DNA from: Phanerodontia chrysosporium
Lineage: Eukaryota; Basidiomycota; Agaricomycetes; Polyporales; Phanerochaetaceae
Direction of reading: 5' to 3'
Assembly (NCBI GenBank): GCA_001910725.1
Contig: MJGA01000009.1
Coordinates: 1,054,001 to 1,118,000 of the forward strand
Length of the DNA: 64,000 bases
The notes under the pieces were generated by a model. That model was given only the letters and a program-made list of their open reading frames with translations. It made no database searches and was not told the DNA's origin. Made by a program: the position numbers and the translations under genes. Shown here one piece after another: positions 1 to 11,936 of the stretch (its first letter is position 1; each line of letters begins with the position of its first letter).

Positions 1-41
1 TCCGCTCTGCATAGTGTAATCTCAAAACTAATGTTCACCAG

Positions 42-882
42 CGTGCACGCGAATACTGGTGGTCAAGGACTAAATACGGGCATCATGGACGCCGTATGTT
101 TGATCTTCAGTATCTTCTTGACGTCACTAATCCTAACCCATATACAGGCAAACCTTGCGTGGAAACTCGCACTCGTCACGAAGGGTATTGCAAATGCTTC
201 CCTACTCGACACCGTGGATGCCGAGCGCCTCCCGGTCATTAGTCAAATGTTGGCAGCTACTGCTCAGCTCTATACGCACTTCACCTCGCGCCTGAAGTCG
301 AAAGACTCCGCAGCTACTGTAGAAGCGGACGACGACAAGAAATCCGGTTGGATTCGTTGGCGAAACGATGCCCTCGAGCTATACGGCGTCAACTACCGCT
401 ATAGCGATATCGTACTGGACGAGCGCGCTAAGGCGCCTCTCGACCGCGACGATGCCCTTGCGCATGCATTTGCCGGTTATGAAGGCGATCGGACCTTGCG
501 CGCCGGCGACCGTGCACCTGGCGCGACCGGGCTTGTCCTTGGAGGAAAGCAAACAACGCTATTCGAGTTGTTCAGTACCCACATGCACACTCTGTTGGTA
601 TTCACACCACACGAACATCCTGGCTACGCAAAGCAGGTCGAAGAAGCCGTTCAGCAATACCCTCCAGGGATTATCCAGGTGTTCAATGTCCTTCGGGGCG
701 GCGAAGCGCCAGGTGAAGGGCCTAACGTGCTGATTGACAACGATGGTAACGCGTATTCTGCTTATTCCGTTCAAGGCGACGCTCCGGTGACGGTGGTTGT
801 GAGGCCAGATCTGTTCGTCGGCGCGGTGGTCAGCGATGTGCGGGGTCTCCGGAGCTACTTTGGGAAATTGTTGAAAATATGA
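42..882 (+). CDS. FAD-dependent aromatic monooxygenase, 3' end (phenol hydroxylase-like)
   Basis: This is the C-terminal part of a flavoprotein hydroxylase of the PheA/TfdB type, which uses NADPH and O2 to hydroxylate phenolic rings. The gene begins before the window: an intron acceptor (CAG, 39-41) opens the first visible exon. The exon starts at the second FAD motif (HANTGGQGLNTGIMDA), and a 54-bp intron at 94-147 (donor GTATGT) interrupts DA/ANLAWKLAL, the usual continuation. The intron is a multiple of three and has no stop, so the frame also reads through it. The last 150 or so residues (GDRAPGATGLVL, then LFVGAVVSDVRGLRSYF) match the thioredoxin-like C-terminal domain of phenol hydroxylases. 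Stop at 880-882. The exact substrate cannot be read from this fragment. Confidence 0.85.
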
Positions 883-1120
883 CTTCTGTATCATTATTCC
901 TCTACTATATGAATGTGCAGTTTCAGGCCGAGTTTTCGTACACTCAGCCTGTATTCGCGGTGCTTTTTGGCGGCGCAGGCTCTGCTTGAGCTTGAACGGA
1001 ACGGCCGACTCGGGGACAAGGAAATAATGAATTTCCGTGATCGTGAGAAATACCTGCCTCGTGCGGCCAACACACTGGTTGTCCGCAAAGTTGGGACTGT
1101 GTATCCCCTTCACTACCGCC

Positions 1121-4100
1121 ATGGCGGAGAACATATACAGCAAGGGAACCCAAGTATGGTTCCCCGACAAGGAGCTCAGCTGGATATCCGGCGAGGTGAC
1201 CTCCGTCACCAAGAACGCAGACGACACCATCAAGCTTGTATTCCAGGATGAGCGCGGCAAGGTGAGCTTTGCCATGCCACGCTTCGCGCTGCAGGACGCC
1301 AGAGGCTGAGCACGATCTGCAGGAAATTGTCATAAACACGACGGTGAAGGAGATCAAGGACGGCCGTGAAGACCTTCCGCCGCTACGAAACCCGCCATTA
1401 CTGGAGACCGCCGATGATTTGGCCACGCTATCACATCTTAACGAGCCCTCAGGTGCGTTCCCCCCTTCCGTGTACGGCACATGAGAGTCCTGAAGCCATC
1501 CTATAGTTCTGCATACCATTCGGAATCGTTATGCGCAACATAGCATCTACACGTACTCCGGTATCGTGCTCATTGCCATGAACCCATTCCAGCGCGTCAC
1601 GCTCTATGGCCCCGAGATCATTCAAGCGTACAGCGGCAGGAAGAGAGGAGAGCTGGAGCCTCACTTGTTTGCTATCGCGGAGGACGCATATACGGCGATG
1701 AGCAGAGATGGGACGGGCCAGACGATCATCGTATCCGGAGAGAGGTCCGCCAGCTTACGTTCGCGCGTGTTCAAAGCTAACCTGCCTTCAGTGGTGCCGG
1801 CAAGACGGAGTCCGCAAAGTTCATAATGCGTTATCTCGCCTCAGTGAATCCCCCTACCGTTGAAGGACGAGCGAAGACGAAGGCATCGCTGGACGAGTCC
1901 TCCGAGGTTGAGCGTCAAATATTGGCTACGAATCCTGTACTCGAGGCATTCGGTAACGCGAAGACGACCCGTAACGACAACTCTTCACGATTTGGTAAAT
2001 ACATCCAGGTACGCCGACGCGAACATAACGCGAAAGTACATGCTAATATCTCTCTCAGATCTTGTTTGACGGCAAGCAAGAAATTGTCGGTGCCCGCATC
2101 CGAACTTATCTCCTCGAGCGTTCTCGTGTCGTCTTCCAGCCCCTCACGGAGCGAAACTATCATATCTTCTACCAGCTTTGCGCTGGTGCACCGTTGAAGG
2201 AGCGAAAGGACCTGGCTCTGGACACCGATGTCTCAAAGTTCCACTACCTGAAGCAAGGTGGCCCGTCCTCAACACCTATCAATGGCGTGGACGACGCAGA
2301 AGAGTTCAGGACGACACAGACTGCCTTGTCGACCATCGGTATCGGTATCGAGAAACAGTGGGCTGTGTTCAAACTGTTGTCGGCGTTGCTGCATCTCGGA
2401 AACATCCAGGTGACCCAGATGCGAAACGATTCTAATATTGACGACGCGGATCCGGCGCTTCAGCTCGCGACACGATTCCTCGGTGTTCCCCTGGCGGAGT
2501 TCAAGAAGTGGACAATCAAGAAACAGATCACGACACGCTCTGAGAAGATTATCACGTCTCTCAACGCTGCGCAGGCTACTGTCGTTCGAGACTCGGTAGC
2601 GAAGTTCGTGTATGCGTGTCTGTTCGAATGGCTCGTGGCGATTGTCAACGAAAGCTTGGCTGGCGAGAATGGGGAGGCGGCGAGCAAGGCTGAGATGTTC
2701 ATCGGTGTGCTGGATATCTACGGTTTCGAGCATTTTAAGAAGGTCCGTCCTCGCTTTGTCATCACTGGCCTGACACTGACGGAGCCATCGTAGAACTCGT
2801 TCGAGCAGTTCAGTATCAACTACGCAAACGAGAAGCTCCAGCAAGAGGTGAGTATCATCACAGACTACAGCTTCCACTGAGACTAATTGGCGCGTATCAG
2901 TTCAACGCACATGTCTTCAAGCTTGAACAAGAGGAATACATGCGCGAGAAGATCAACTGGACGTTCATCGAGTTCTCGGATAATCAGCCGTGTATCGATG
3001 TCATCGAGGGCAAGCTCGGTGTTCTGGCTCTTCTCGATGAAGAGTCACGCCTGCCTTCGGGTACAGACGCCTCCTTCTTGCAGAAGCTCAACAACCAGCT
3101 CGTGAAACCCGAGAACAAGGATGTCTTCAAGAAGCCTCGTTTCGGTAACTCGGCGTTCACAATAGCCCACTACGCGTTGGACGTCACCTACGAGGTCGAG
3201 GGCTTCCTCGAGAAAAACCGTGACACTGTTCCGGATGAACACATGGCTCTGCTCATGGAAACCAAAAACGCTTTCTTGAAGGAGGTCCTTGACGCCGCGT
3301 TCGCCGCCACGAAGCCAGCGGATGCGACTCCCGCCTCTCCCACCCCCACGAGCACCGGCTCGAAGCGGCAGTCGATCATTCCCGACCCTGGTCGCGCTTC
3401 GATCATGACCCAGGCAGCGGGCCAGGGAGCTAAGCGGCCTGGAGCAGTCGTGAAGAAGCCAACGCAAGCGTCGATCTTCAAGGCTTCCTTGAACAACCTC
3501 ATGGAAACGCTTGGCATGACAAATGTGCACTATATCCGTTGTATTAAGCCCAATGAGGCGAAGCGTGCTTGGGAGTTCACGCCTGCGCAGGTGCTCGGGC
3601 AGCTGAGGGCGTGTGGTGTTTTGGAGACTATCCGTATCAGTTGCGCGGGTTATCCGACTCGTTGGACGTATGAGGAGTTCGCTGAGCGGTAAGTCTCCTC
3701 TACTGATGAGTGTTACGATTCTAATATCTTCCAGATACTACATGCTGGTTCACTCGTCGGAATGGAAGCCCATGATCCAGAACTTGCAGCTCCAGCAGCT
3801 CTGTAACCTCATTCTCGAGCGGACCATTAACGACCCAGACAAGTACCAGTCTGGTCTCACGAAGATCTTCTTCCGTGCTGGTATGCTTGCCGCCCTAGAG
3901 TCGCTGCGCTCAAACCGCCTCAACGCGCTCGTCACCGTCGTCCAGAAGAACATGCGGCGGAAGATGGCTGTCAAGAAGTACCAGGAGCTCCGTCGCGCTA
4001 CGATCAAGATTCAGACTTGGTGGCGCGGTATTCTCGCTAAGCGGTTCGTCGAGGGCGTCCGGAGGGAGACTGCGGCGATCCGTATGCAGACTGCAATCCG

Positions 4101-6638
4101 GAGATTCGTCCAGAGAAGACGATTCCTCGACATTCGCACTGCCGTCGTCAAGTTCCAGAGTCGAGTACGGGGTGCTCAGGCTCGTCGGCTGTACAAGGAG
4201 TCAAGACGAGGACACGCAGCTACGCTTCTTCAGAGCTTGCTTCGTGGAGCGTGAGTCTTGGCCTTTTATTTTCTACAAGTCCTTTTCTGAGCTCACTTGA
4301 CTAGTCTCGTTCGGAGAGCGTTCCGTGGGGATGTCAAGCATGTGGTCTACCTGCAGTCGTGCATTCGGCGTAGATTGGCCCGGAAGGAGCTCAAGGCCCT
4401 CAAGGCTGAAGCGCGCTCGGTGTCCAAGTTCAAGGAGATTTCATATCGACTCGAGAACAAGGTCGTCGAACTTACGCAGTCGCTGCAGAAGCGGACGGAG
4501 GAGAAGAGGAGTCTTGAGGCTCAGCTCGTGCAGATTGAGCAGCAACTAGCGAACATGACCTCTAAGCATGAAGATGCCGAGGCGCGTGCGAAGCAGCTGC
4601 AAAGTAATCTGCAAGAGGCCCAGGCCGAGATCTCACATCGCGATGAGCTCCTACTCCAGAAGGCGGATGTCGAGAGGCGCCTTGAAGAAGCCCTTGCGCG
4701 TGCTCAGGAGCAAGAGGAGAAGATTCAGAAGTTGACGGAGGACGTCGTGCGCCAAGCAACACAACTCGAGGAGGCCCAGAAGGCCGCCGCTGCCGCACCA
4801 CAACGCGCCGCCGAGGACAGCTCCGTCATTCTTACGCTGAAGAACGAGGTCAGCAGCCTTCGCGAACAGCTGAACCGCGCGAACGCTCTGAATGCGCTGA
4901 CCGCTCGCGGCCGCGATCAACAACCACTGTCCCCAACATTCGCGCCCAACTTGCGGTTGGCCGAGCCACCAAACGCCAATGCCGTCAGCTCAAATGGCGC
5001 GGTGCCCATGAACGGACGCTCTCACCAGCGCCGTCACAGCTCGGCTGGCGTGTACGCTATCAGCCCGTCTGACCAGAGGACGTCTGTGGACGAGCTCATG
5101 ATGATGGCGAAGAAGAGCCAGGCGGCTAACCCACGTGCTGTCTCCGTCGCGTATAACGCGGAAGACGGCGTACCACGCTTCCCGCGTTCGAACGGTCTCT
5201 CGGACATCTATGACGACCCCGCCGAGGAGAAGATCCGCCTGATGCAGGACATCAAGCACCTGGACGAGGACGTCCTGGATGGCCTCATCCGTGGGCTCAA
5301 GATTCCTGCGCCGAACGCGAGCAACCCGCCTGTGATGAAGGAGATTCTGTTCCCCGCGAACCTGATCAGCCTGGTCACGAACGAGATGTGGAAGTACGGC
5401 CTCATTGCAGAGAGCGAGCGGTTCCTTGCGAATGTCATGCAGACGATTCAGAGCCACGTGATGGTCCGTGTTCTTCCGGCTTTTGAGTGTGTTGACTTAC
5501 TGACTCGGTATCCAGTCCTTTTCTGGTGAGGACGCGATCGTCCCGGGCATCTTCTGGTTGTCCAATGTCCACGAGATGCTCTCGTTCATCTGCATCGCCG
5601 AGAGCGACATGCTGCAAGGCATCGGCCCGGGCGAAGAGAATGCGGTGCGGCCGTTCGAGTGGGGCGACTATGAGCGCCTGGTCTCCGTCGTCAAGCACGA
5701 TCTAGACAGCCTAGAGTACAACATCTACCATACCTGGATGTCTGAGACGAAGAAACGGCTCCAGAAGATGGTGATACCCGCATTGATCGAGAGCCAGTCG
5801 CTACCCGGCTTCACCACGACCGAGGGTGGTGGACGCTTCTTCAACCGGCTCATCAACTCGAATACCCAACCGGCATACAGCATGGACGACATCCTCAACT
5901 TGCTGAACAAGGTCTGGCGGAGTCTCAAGAGCTATTACATGGAGGAGTCGGTCATCCAGCAAGTCACGACCGAGCTTCTTAAGCTCATCGGTGTCACGAG
6001 CTTTAACGACCTCCTCATGCGACGCAACTTCTGTTCATGGAAACGAGGTACGTCTTGGCGTCGCATTCCTGCATATGTTCTAGTGCTGACGATCGATGCA
6101 GCTATGCAAATACAATATAATATCACTCGTATAGAAGAGTGGTGCAAGTCGCACGACATGCCAGAAGGCACCCTTCAGCTAGAGCACTTGATGCAGGCCA
6201 CCAAGTTGCTACAGCTCAAGAAGGTACGCTTGGTTGACTTTCTCGCGCGGCTATAGCTGACATCGTTCGCAGTCTACGCCTGCGGATATCGAGATCATCT
6301 ACGACGTATGCTGGATGCTGACGCCCACGCAAATACAACGCATGTGCACGAACTACTACGTCGCCGACTATGAGGTACGCGTGCATCCTCTGCTCATCCT
6401 TCGCGTTGACGCTGACGCTGCGCCTGTGCAGACTCCCATCTCGCCCGAGATCCTCCGCGTGGTGGCCTCGCGGGTGAACGCGAACGACCGCAACGACCAC
6501 CTGCTGCTCCCGCCCGAGACGGACGAGGTCGGCCCGTACGAGCTCCCGCTGCCGCGCGACGTGTCCGGGCTCGAGACGTACGTGCCAGCGTACCTAAACG
6601 TGCCGCACCTCCGGCGGCTGGCCGCTCTGGTAGCATAG
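1121..6638 (+). CDS. MYO2: Class V myosin heavy chain
   Basis: Actin motor that carries vesicles and organelles to sites of polar growth. Thirteen exons encode about 1,629 residues with no frame break. Introns: 1262-1322, 1453-1506, 1745-1791, 2009-2058, 2743-2793, 2848-2900, 3689-3734, 4251-4304, 5464-5515, 6048-6101, 6224-6272, 6375-6431. The product starts [16 protein letters not shown] (SH3-like N-domain). The motor has the P-loop [10 protein letters not shown] split by intron 3, [10 protein letters not shown] (switch I) and [10 protein letters not shown] (switch II). Actin loop 2 is long and rich in Ala/Ser/Pro. Several IQ motifs follow at 3.9-4.4 kb, then a coiled coil (4.4-4.9 kb), a low-complexity linker and a C-terminal dilute cargo domain ([17 protein letters not shown] to the end). 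ATG 1121 was chosen because it matches the family N-terminus. Confidence 0.96.
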
Positions 6639-6880
6639 GCCTGCCCCCCTCCCTTCGTCGCTCTTCGCCATTGTCGCTCGTCGCTCCGTCGTCACCTGTT
6701 TGGGCTGTGTTTGGACCCTGTAATCTACACGTAATTGCTTATTGAATCGGAATACCGGATAGTATAATTCCCTGCCTCACTATTCCGTGTGCCACCCCCG
6801 CGCATGAGTGTGCGGGCGGTCGGCCAGCCTGTCGCGCAGCGCATGTTGGTTTCCCCGCCGCGGAGGCTGGCGAACGGCCA
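6639..6880. other. Intergenic, 3' flank of myosin gene
   Basis: There is no gene here. The first 150 bp after the myosin stop are the expected 3' untranslated region. The sequence then becomes very GC-rich and runs into the end of family copy A's downstream module, which lies on the minus strand. An inverted repeat (GAGGCTGGC at 6863-6871, GGCCAGCCTC at 6876-6885) sits at the junction and resembles the promoter element of the A-D family. Confidence 0.5.
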
Positions 6881-6881
6881 G

Positions 6882-6933
6882 CCTCAACGCGCCGAGTACT
6901 CGTCCTGAGGACCACGGAAAGGTCTGCGCCAGG
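6882..6933 (-). ncRNA. Copy A two-hairpin element
   Basis: Read on the minus strand, 6933-6904 folds as CCTG / GACC / 7-nt loop / GGTC / CAGG. It is followed by a second short stem (CTC...GAG) near 6897-6885. The same arrangement occurs after copies B, C and D. The presence of a structure is inferred from pairing and conservation; no known RNA family is recognised. Confidence 0.4.
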
Positions 6934-7320
6934 GCGCCCGCGAGACTGTGCCTTCGCGTCCGCGGCCGCCCCTCCCTCAGGAATGGCCCAACGACGCGGA
7001 GTCTTCTGCAGAGGTGTGCGCGCGTCAGCCGCAGCCCCCACGTTGCCGCAGAAAAAGAGTGCACTCACGGGCTTCGCGCGTTGGGACCGCTGACCGGGTG
7101 CGCGGCTGGCCAGGCCGGCCCCGGTCATTGTCGCACCTAGACCCTGGAGAAAGCAGCGTGCGTGGTGAGCAGAGCTGGTATGGCGTGGAGAATGAGAGAA
7201 AAGACTCGGGGCACGCCCGTCGCTTGCCGACGGCGAGCGTGCCCCGAGCGCACCGTAGAGAAGGTCCGCGGTCTAGGGGTCGGGGCGTGCGCGTGCAGTG
7301 GGGGTCATCGTGCGTCGGCC
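6882..7320 (-). other. Copy A downstream module (blocks x, y, z and hairpins)
   Basis: On the minus strand, 3' of family gene A, lie three blocks also found in the same order after copies B and C. Block x (about 7262-7308) could encode DDPHCTRTP. Block y (about 7067-7135) could encode MTGAGLAS...GQRSQ. Block z (below about 7010) ends in the two-hairpin element at 6882-6933. Each block has a splice-like AG before it, and block y ends in a GTGAGT donor, as in B and C. Reading frames are not kept between copies, so a spliced noncoding or 3'-untranslated role is more likely than a second protein. No function is assigned. Confidence 0.45.
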
Positions 7321-7603
7321 TGTCTGTGTGGGCAAGTGGGTCAGTGTAGGAGTCGCCCCGGGCCCTAGGGGGCCCGGAGTATTAGGTAGTACATGTGCGA
7401 AGCCATATTTTTCTAATTTTGTGTTTTAGGAGGAGAAGACAATGCCCACCCACGGCCGTTGGGCGCGTTTCCAGCATCGGCTGCGCGACACCGAGCCTTC
7501 CGCGCGCCTGCCAGCAGCGCCGTCCCACGGCCCGGAGGCCAAAGCACCGCGTGCGCGAAGGAAACCGCAGAAGCTCAATGTGCAAGAAAAGAAGAATGGC
7601 GGC

Positions 7604-7984
7604 TCAGAACCAGCCGTTACGCACCGCCTCGGAGTCGCAGCGTTTGCGCGCCTCCAGCATCTCGAAGCCCTCGCGGCGGTGCGTGATGTGGCGGCAGCGG
7701 CGCGCGACGTCGAGCGGGAGGAGCCGCGCGGACGCCGCGAGGTCCGCGTCGGGGACCGTCTGCGGCGCGCTGATGACGAGCCCGCGCGGGCGTGTGGGCG
7801 GCGGCGGCGGCGGGGCGCTGCGCGCGAGCGCGAGCTCGAAGCCGCGGTACCGGATCGCGGGGTCCTGCCGCGCGTAGGCGTGCTGCATGAGCTGGAACTC
7901 GGCCTGGAAGGCCTCTGTGATCGCCGGCCGGGACGACTCGACGATGCGGATGAAGTGCATGTCGTGGCAGGTGGCGGCGTACAT
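7604..7984 (-). CDS. Small family protein A (unrecognised)
   Basis: Single-exon gene of 126 codons. I do not recognise the family, but three other copies lie in this window (B 11937, C 13939, D 21831). The protein begins MYAATCHDMHFIRIVESSRP. A first conserved part reads QHAYARQDPAIRYRGFE and a second LLPLDVARRCRHITHRREGF followed by EMLEARKR; copy C has PAIVYHSV and RREGFEMMEAR at the matching places. A proline run lies between them. It ends NGWF; copy D ends GNWF. No signal peptide or membrane segment is seen, and the charge is basic. Upstream, at 8071-8086, lies the GAGGCTGACC...GGCCTC element, with an A/T-rich box at 8052-8057. A stress- or development-linked regulator would be a guess only. 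Confidence 0.6.
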   Translation of the reverse strand: MYAATCHDMHFIRIVESSRPAITEAFQAEFQLMQHAYARQDPAIRYRGFELALARSAPPPPPPTRPRGLVISAPQTVPDADLAASARLLPLDVARRCRHITHRREGFEMLEARKRCDSEAVRNGWF

Positions 7985-8070
7985 GGTGGCAGAAGGCGTG
8001 CGTGCGGGTAGTGGATTTCACTGGGGAGGGAGGGTGTCCCGGAGGGTGGCGGGTATTTGAGCATCGCTCA

Positions 8071-8086
8071 GAGGCCGGTCAGCCTC
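8071..8086 (-). promoter_or_regulatory. Family promoter element, copy A
   Basis: The minus strand reads GAGGCTGACCGGCCTC, a near palindrome about 90 bp upstream of the ATG of gene A. AAATAC at 8057-8052 may serve as its TATA box. The same half-site GAGGCTGAC lies at a similar distance before copies B and C, with a weaker match before D. Confidence 0.45.
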
Positions 8087-8772
8087 TTGGTCCGCGGGCT
8101 CCTGGACAGGAGCGATGAATTGATTGAGTCGTCGGCCCCTGAGGCACTTGCCCCTAGGAAGGTGGACGCGTGCGGTATACGCGAATTGGTAGGTTCCCCC
8201 GATGTGGGCTTGTGCAACCATGATATTTGCTCAAATTGCCTGGCCCTGGTCAGTATCTGCAGAGCTCAATAATTGTGATACGGGCATACTAGCGTTTGCT
8301 GGCAGCTTTGGTGGGGGTCCCGAGGCATAGGTTAGAATCCTGCTGGCGTTGCCAGCGCGTCCATCGAGAAACAGAGCCTTCGGCCCCTGGATATCTACTC
8401 CCGTGAAGCCCATGGAAGATGTACAAACATCTCAACCGAATGCTAACGGCGCAACTAACAACCAGGTTGGTCTCTCGCTCCGAGTACTTACGGCAATAGA
8501 GTGCTGCAGAGCAAGAGAAGTCTGTTTGCAGGCAGCAAAACCTTGTGTGGACTTGCACAACGTTGGTCGGGTCTGGTGGGCAGGACTTGCTCTCCGTTGG
8601 CGTTGGAACTCGGCACTGCCAACGCACGGCGCGATTGCACTGGCAACCGTGAATTACAGAGTTTGTACTCCTGTGCATGCAGTCACCGCGGAGTAGTGGA
8701 GAGTCGTCGATCATGATCGCCGCGAGAAGTCGTCCGTCGATCACCCTCCTTCGATCGGTTCCGAACTTCCGT
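8087..8772. other. Gene-free flank upstream of copy A
   Basis: No coding gene is supported. At 8318-8350 a stretch resembles the 3' half of the tRNA-Ser found at 8891 (a T-arm-like GGTTAGAATCC followed by CTGGCG). It is probably a decayed tRNA fragment. Confidence 0.4.
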
Positions 8773-8842
8773 TGCCCTCCTCCTCCTCCTCCCCCTCCTC
8801 CTCCTCGTACCCTCCCTCCTTTCCCTCCCCTTGCTCCTCCTC
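8773..8842. repeat. Polypyrimidine (CCT)n-rich tract
   Basis: About 70 bp made almost wholly of C and T on the plus strand, mostly CCT triplets. It lies just beyond the 3' end of the tRNA-Ser gene. Tracts of this type can form triplex DNA and slip during replication. Confidence 0.75.
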
Positions 8843-8890
8843 GTCGTTTGCGACGCGCAAAAGCTCGTAAAGTGCAAAAAGGAAAAGAAA

Positions 8891-8971
8891 CGACGCCAAC
8901 AGGATTCGAACCTGCGCCCGAAACGGGAATTGATTTCTAATCAATCGCCTTAACCACTTGGCTATAGCGCC
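8891..8971 (-). tRNA. tRNA-Ser (anticodon AGA)
   Basis: On the minus strand the acceptor strand GGCGCTA pairs with TGGCGTC (two G-U pairs). The D-loop holds AGTGGTTAAGG, the anticodon stem is ATTGA/TCAAT with loop TTAGAAA (anticodon AGA), a long variable arm follows (class II), and the T-arm is GCAGG-TTCGAAT-CCTGT. The length of 81 nt including the discriminator fits tRNA-Ser. No intron is present. The A and B boxes for RNA polymerase III are intact. Confidence 0.93.
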
Positions 8972-11815
8972 ATTATACATTGAACATGGTACATAAAATA
9001 TGATCACTGCTGCGCGCCAAGAATAAAAGCGTCCACTGTTGCAACATTCATGGCTGTTGTTCCTCGACCTCGACGACCGTCTGGACTCTAGTCTCATCCC
9101 TGCCCTGCCGATGGCCTTCAACGCTCCGGGTCCCCAGTATTTCTCCCGCGCTCGCCTCCATCCGTATCAACTCTGCTGTTTCAGCCAACATCCGACCATC
9201 CCCTTCCCCTGGGGGGTGCGACCTAACCCTAAGCAATCATGGGGCACTTTCGCGTTTCCTCTCTTCTTGTTGGCCGTGGTACAACTTGTTGGTGCAAATA
9301 ACTCGAGCAGTGGTTGTAGCTGCGTGTCATTCGCAAGAGACCCCGGCCGCCGGTGTCGCTACCTAGGGGAGCAGGATCTCGTGACAAGGTCCGTGTCAAG
9401 ACGCGTCTTTTGCTGCGGGATACACTCTTCTGCAATGATCTCGACGTGGCACGCCTCTATCGCATCTCCGGAAAAGTGTCGCTTGCACGACATCATGCCC
9501 TCTGAGCTCGACCACTGCACACACAGGCCTCTGCTAGCGCGGTCTCGGGACCCCGATCCATCCTCCAGAGACACACCGGTGCCACGCACAAAAGACCGTG
9601 TGTTTACGCACGCGTCTTTCCGGTACCGGCCTCTGGACGCTGCGAGAGGGTAGACTGCGTCGGAACGCACGAGGTCGCGCGGTGGCCACAGCGATGGGGC
9701 GTCGGTGGGGCACCAGAGACGCGTCGCGGACCACTGTCATGGCGTGTCCTTCGTCGAGGGAGCAGACTACGCACGGTCGTGCAGCAAAGAAAAACTCAGA
9801 CGCGTCTGGCACGGAGCTGGGCCACGCACAGCCCTCAGTGGTCTTCTGCCCAGCACTGCTCCTGTCTAGATTGTTGCTCTCCGAGACACTGGCTCGCCAC
9901 TCTGCAGAATATCGCAACTATGCACAAGCATGCCGTACCACCCCGCATTGGGTCATCCCGATGCGCAAGACAAGCCGTCCGAACAGAAACGCGGAACGCT
10001 GTCCGGGTACACCTCACAGGTGTACCCCAACCGCGAGCCGGCACTAGGCCGATGCTCAACCCCGGCGACGTTTTATGCGTGTATTCTGCTCGCCGCAGGC
10101 TGCTCCGCTCTCTATGTCGCCTGTACACTTTCCACGGGCACCTGGCATCAGGGGGCGGAGATGGGAGCTTGGAAGCGCTGGTATGCGCAGCTAAATCTGC
10201 ATGGCTACGCGGCTGGACGCGATGCGGACGCAATGGAGGCCGAGCACGGGGGCAATGCACACATGGGCACGCACAGGCAGGCAGCGGATGGGCCGTCCAG
10301 ACGGGCACGGTCGCAGGATCCGCAGGCGCAAGGTACGTTCTCGCTCATGTCGGGAGGTATCTGATTTTTCTCGGCCTGGCAGCTATGACTCGGTACACAC
10401 CCAGCAGCGACCCCCAACGACCTGTCCTTTCATCACACAGAAAGGCAGGCTGCGTTCAGCCCGCTGTGCGGTAGTAGACCGGCTCCCACGTCTCCAAATA
10501 CGGGCATCCTACCGCGACGCGTTGGGCGTGCGAATGCGCCGGCCTGCGGCGCCTACCTCGCGTTTCCGGGCGCCCGCTCTCGGGTCCTAGTCCCTCGTTT
10601 TCCGTGTGCCGGGCAGCGAAGACGCGGCTCTGGACAACACCTGCCTCGACACGCAGCCTGCTCTTCCATCCGCCGGCGGGAAAGACCTGTCTATCAGCCA
10701 ACGCAGCCGGGTCCTGCCTGAGCCACCTCGAGATCTCCACCGGTCGCACGCGTTCCTCCCCTCGTCCTGGGGCCCTGCAAGGACTGCGAGCTCAGTGGCA
10801 CCGGCTCCCCGCGCTGCCCGCGCAGTTGTGACGCCCACGGGCGGCCACAACAGAGATTCGTTCTCGAGTGCAAGGGCTGGTGCGCGCGCGCAGCTGGACT
10901 GCTGGCTCGTTGTGTCGATGTGGATGCCACTGGGGCGAGGCGGCCGAGGCTCGCACGGGCCGGGACGGACACACTCGGTGGGTAGGGGCCATGGCGAACG
11001 GCGAGCAGGGGCGCCGGCGGGACATAGAAGACAGGAAGACAGAACGCGTGCGGGCGGGTTGCGTCTTGGGTCGCCGAGCGGCCCAGCCCTATGGCAACGG
11101 ACGCCGCCGCCGAGGCGGCGAGAGGAGGCTGGGACCGCCACACACAGGGCGCCCTTTTCTAACAGGAATCGTGAGGCAGGCTGCGGGCTCTCGCACGTCT
11201 CCGTCCGCCACTCGGGATCGCGCTGGTATCATGGGGGCGTGGACGCGCGTGCGCCGTGGCGGCCCGCCGAAGCCTCCGGGCACTAGGCTGGGTGCGCGCG
11301 GTGTGCGCGCGTGTGGAGCAGGGGCCGGAAGAACTCATGCAGTCGCGGATCGCCCTGGGAGTCACCCGACGCGGTGAGCCCGGGGACGGCTGGGCGTGGC
11401 GGGGGAAGAGTGTGCGCTCCGCGGGGCCGGCGGGCGCGCGTATGCTTTGTTTGAGCTCTTCGAGAGCGCGGCTGGTGGTGCTGTGCCTGAGGGCTGCCAC
11501 AATTTTTGGATTCTACGTTTGCGCTTTCGTGGTGCATTTTCTTGAAAGGTGGCGATACGTGTTGTTGTGATGGCGTCGCACGAGGATTATCGTGTTCCTC
11601 TTAGTGAGTCTATAGAAATGTGTACTGTAATTTGCTCGCTGAGGGGCCGCGAAGGCCCATGGTGTCTGAAGCACTATGCACTCCGCGGATCCTGCGTTGC
11701 AGCTTGCAAAGGTTCGATTCGACATTCAGGAGTTCGAAAGGGGCCCTGGCGATGTTGACGTTGCAGGAGAAGCCGTCGATTCTAGCTCTGACCTAGGATC
11801 GACTGCTACTTCCGC
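8972..11815. other. 2.8-kb GC-rich stretch without recognisable genes
   Basis: Many open frames exist here only because the sequence is GC-rich; none gives a recognisable protein, a convincing intron pattern or a conserved motif. The region lies between the tRNA gene and copy B. It may hold old repeats or noncoding transcripts, but I can point to no element with defined ends. Confidence 0.5.
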
Positions 11816-11849
11816 GAGGCTGACATTCTCATAATCAAAGACCAGCCTC
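11816..11849 (+). promoter_or_regulatory. Family promoter element, copy B
   Basis: GAGGCTGAC (11816-11824) and CCAGCCTC (11842-11849) form an interrupted inverted repeat about 90-120 bp before the ATG of gene B. A TATA-like CTACATA lies at about 11859. Confidence 0.45.
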
Positions 11850-11936
11850 GAGGAGGGGCTACATAGGCCAGCTCGCTTGGTTTAGGTCTCCCCAGAACAC
11901 TTTGCACACCCGTACACCGCACAACTGATCTACACC

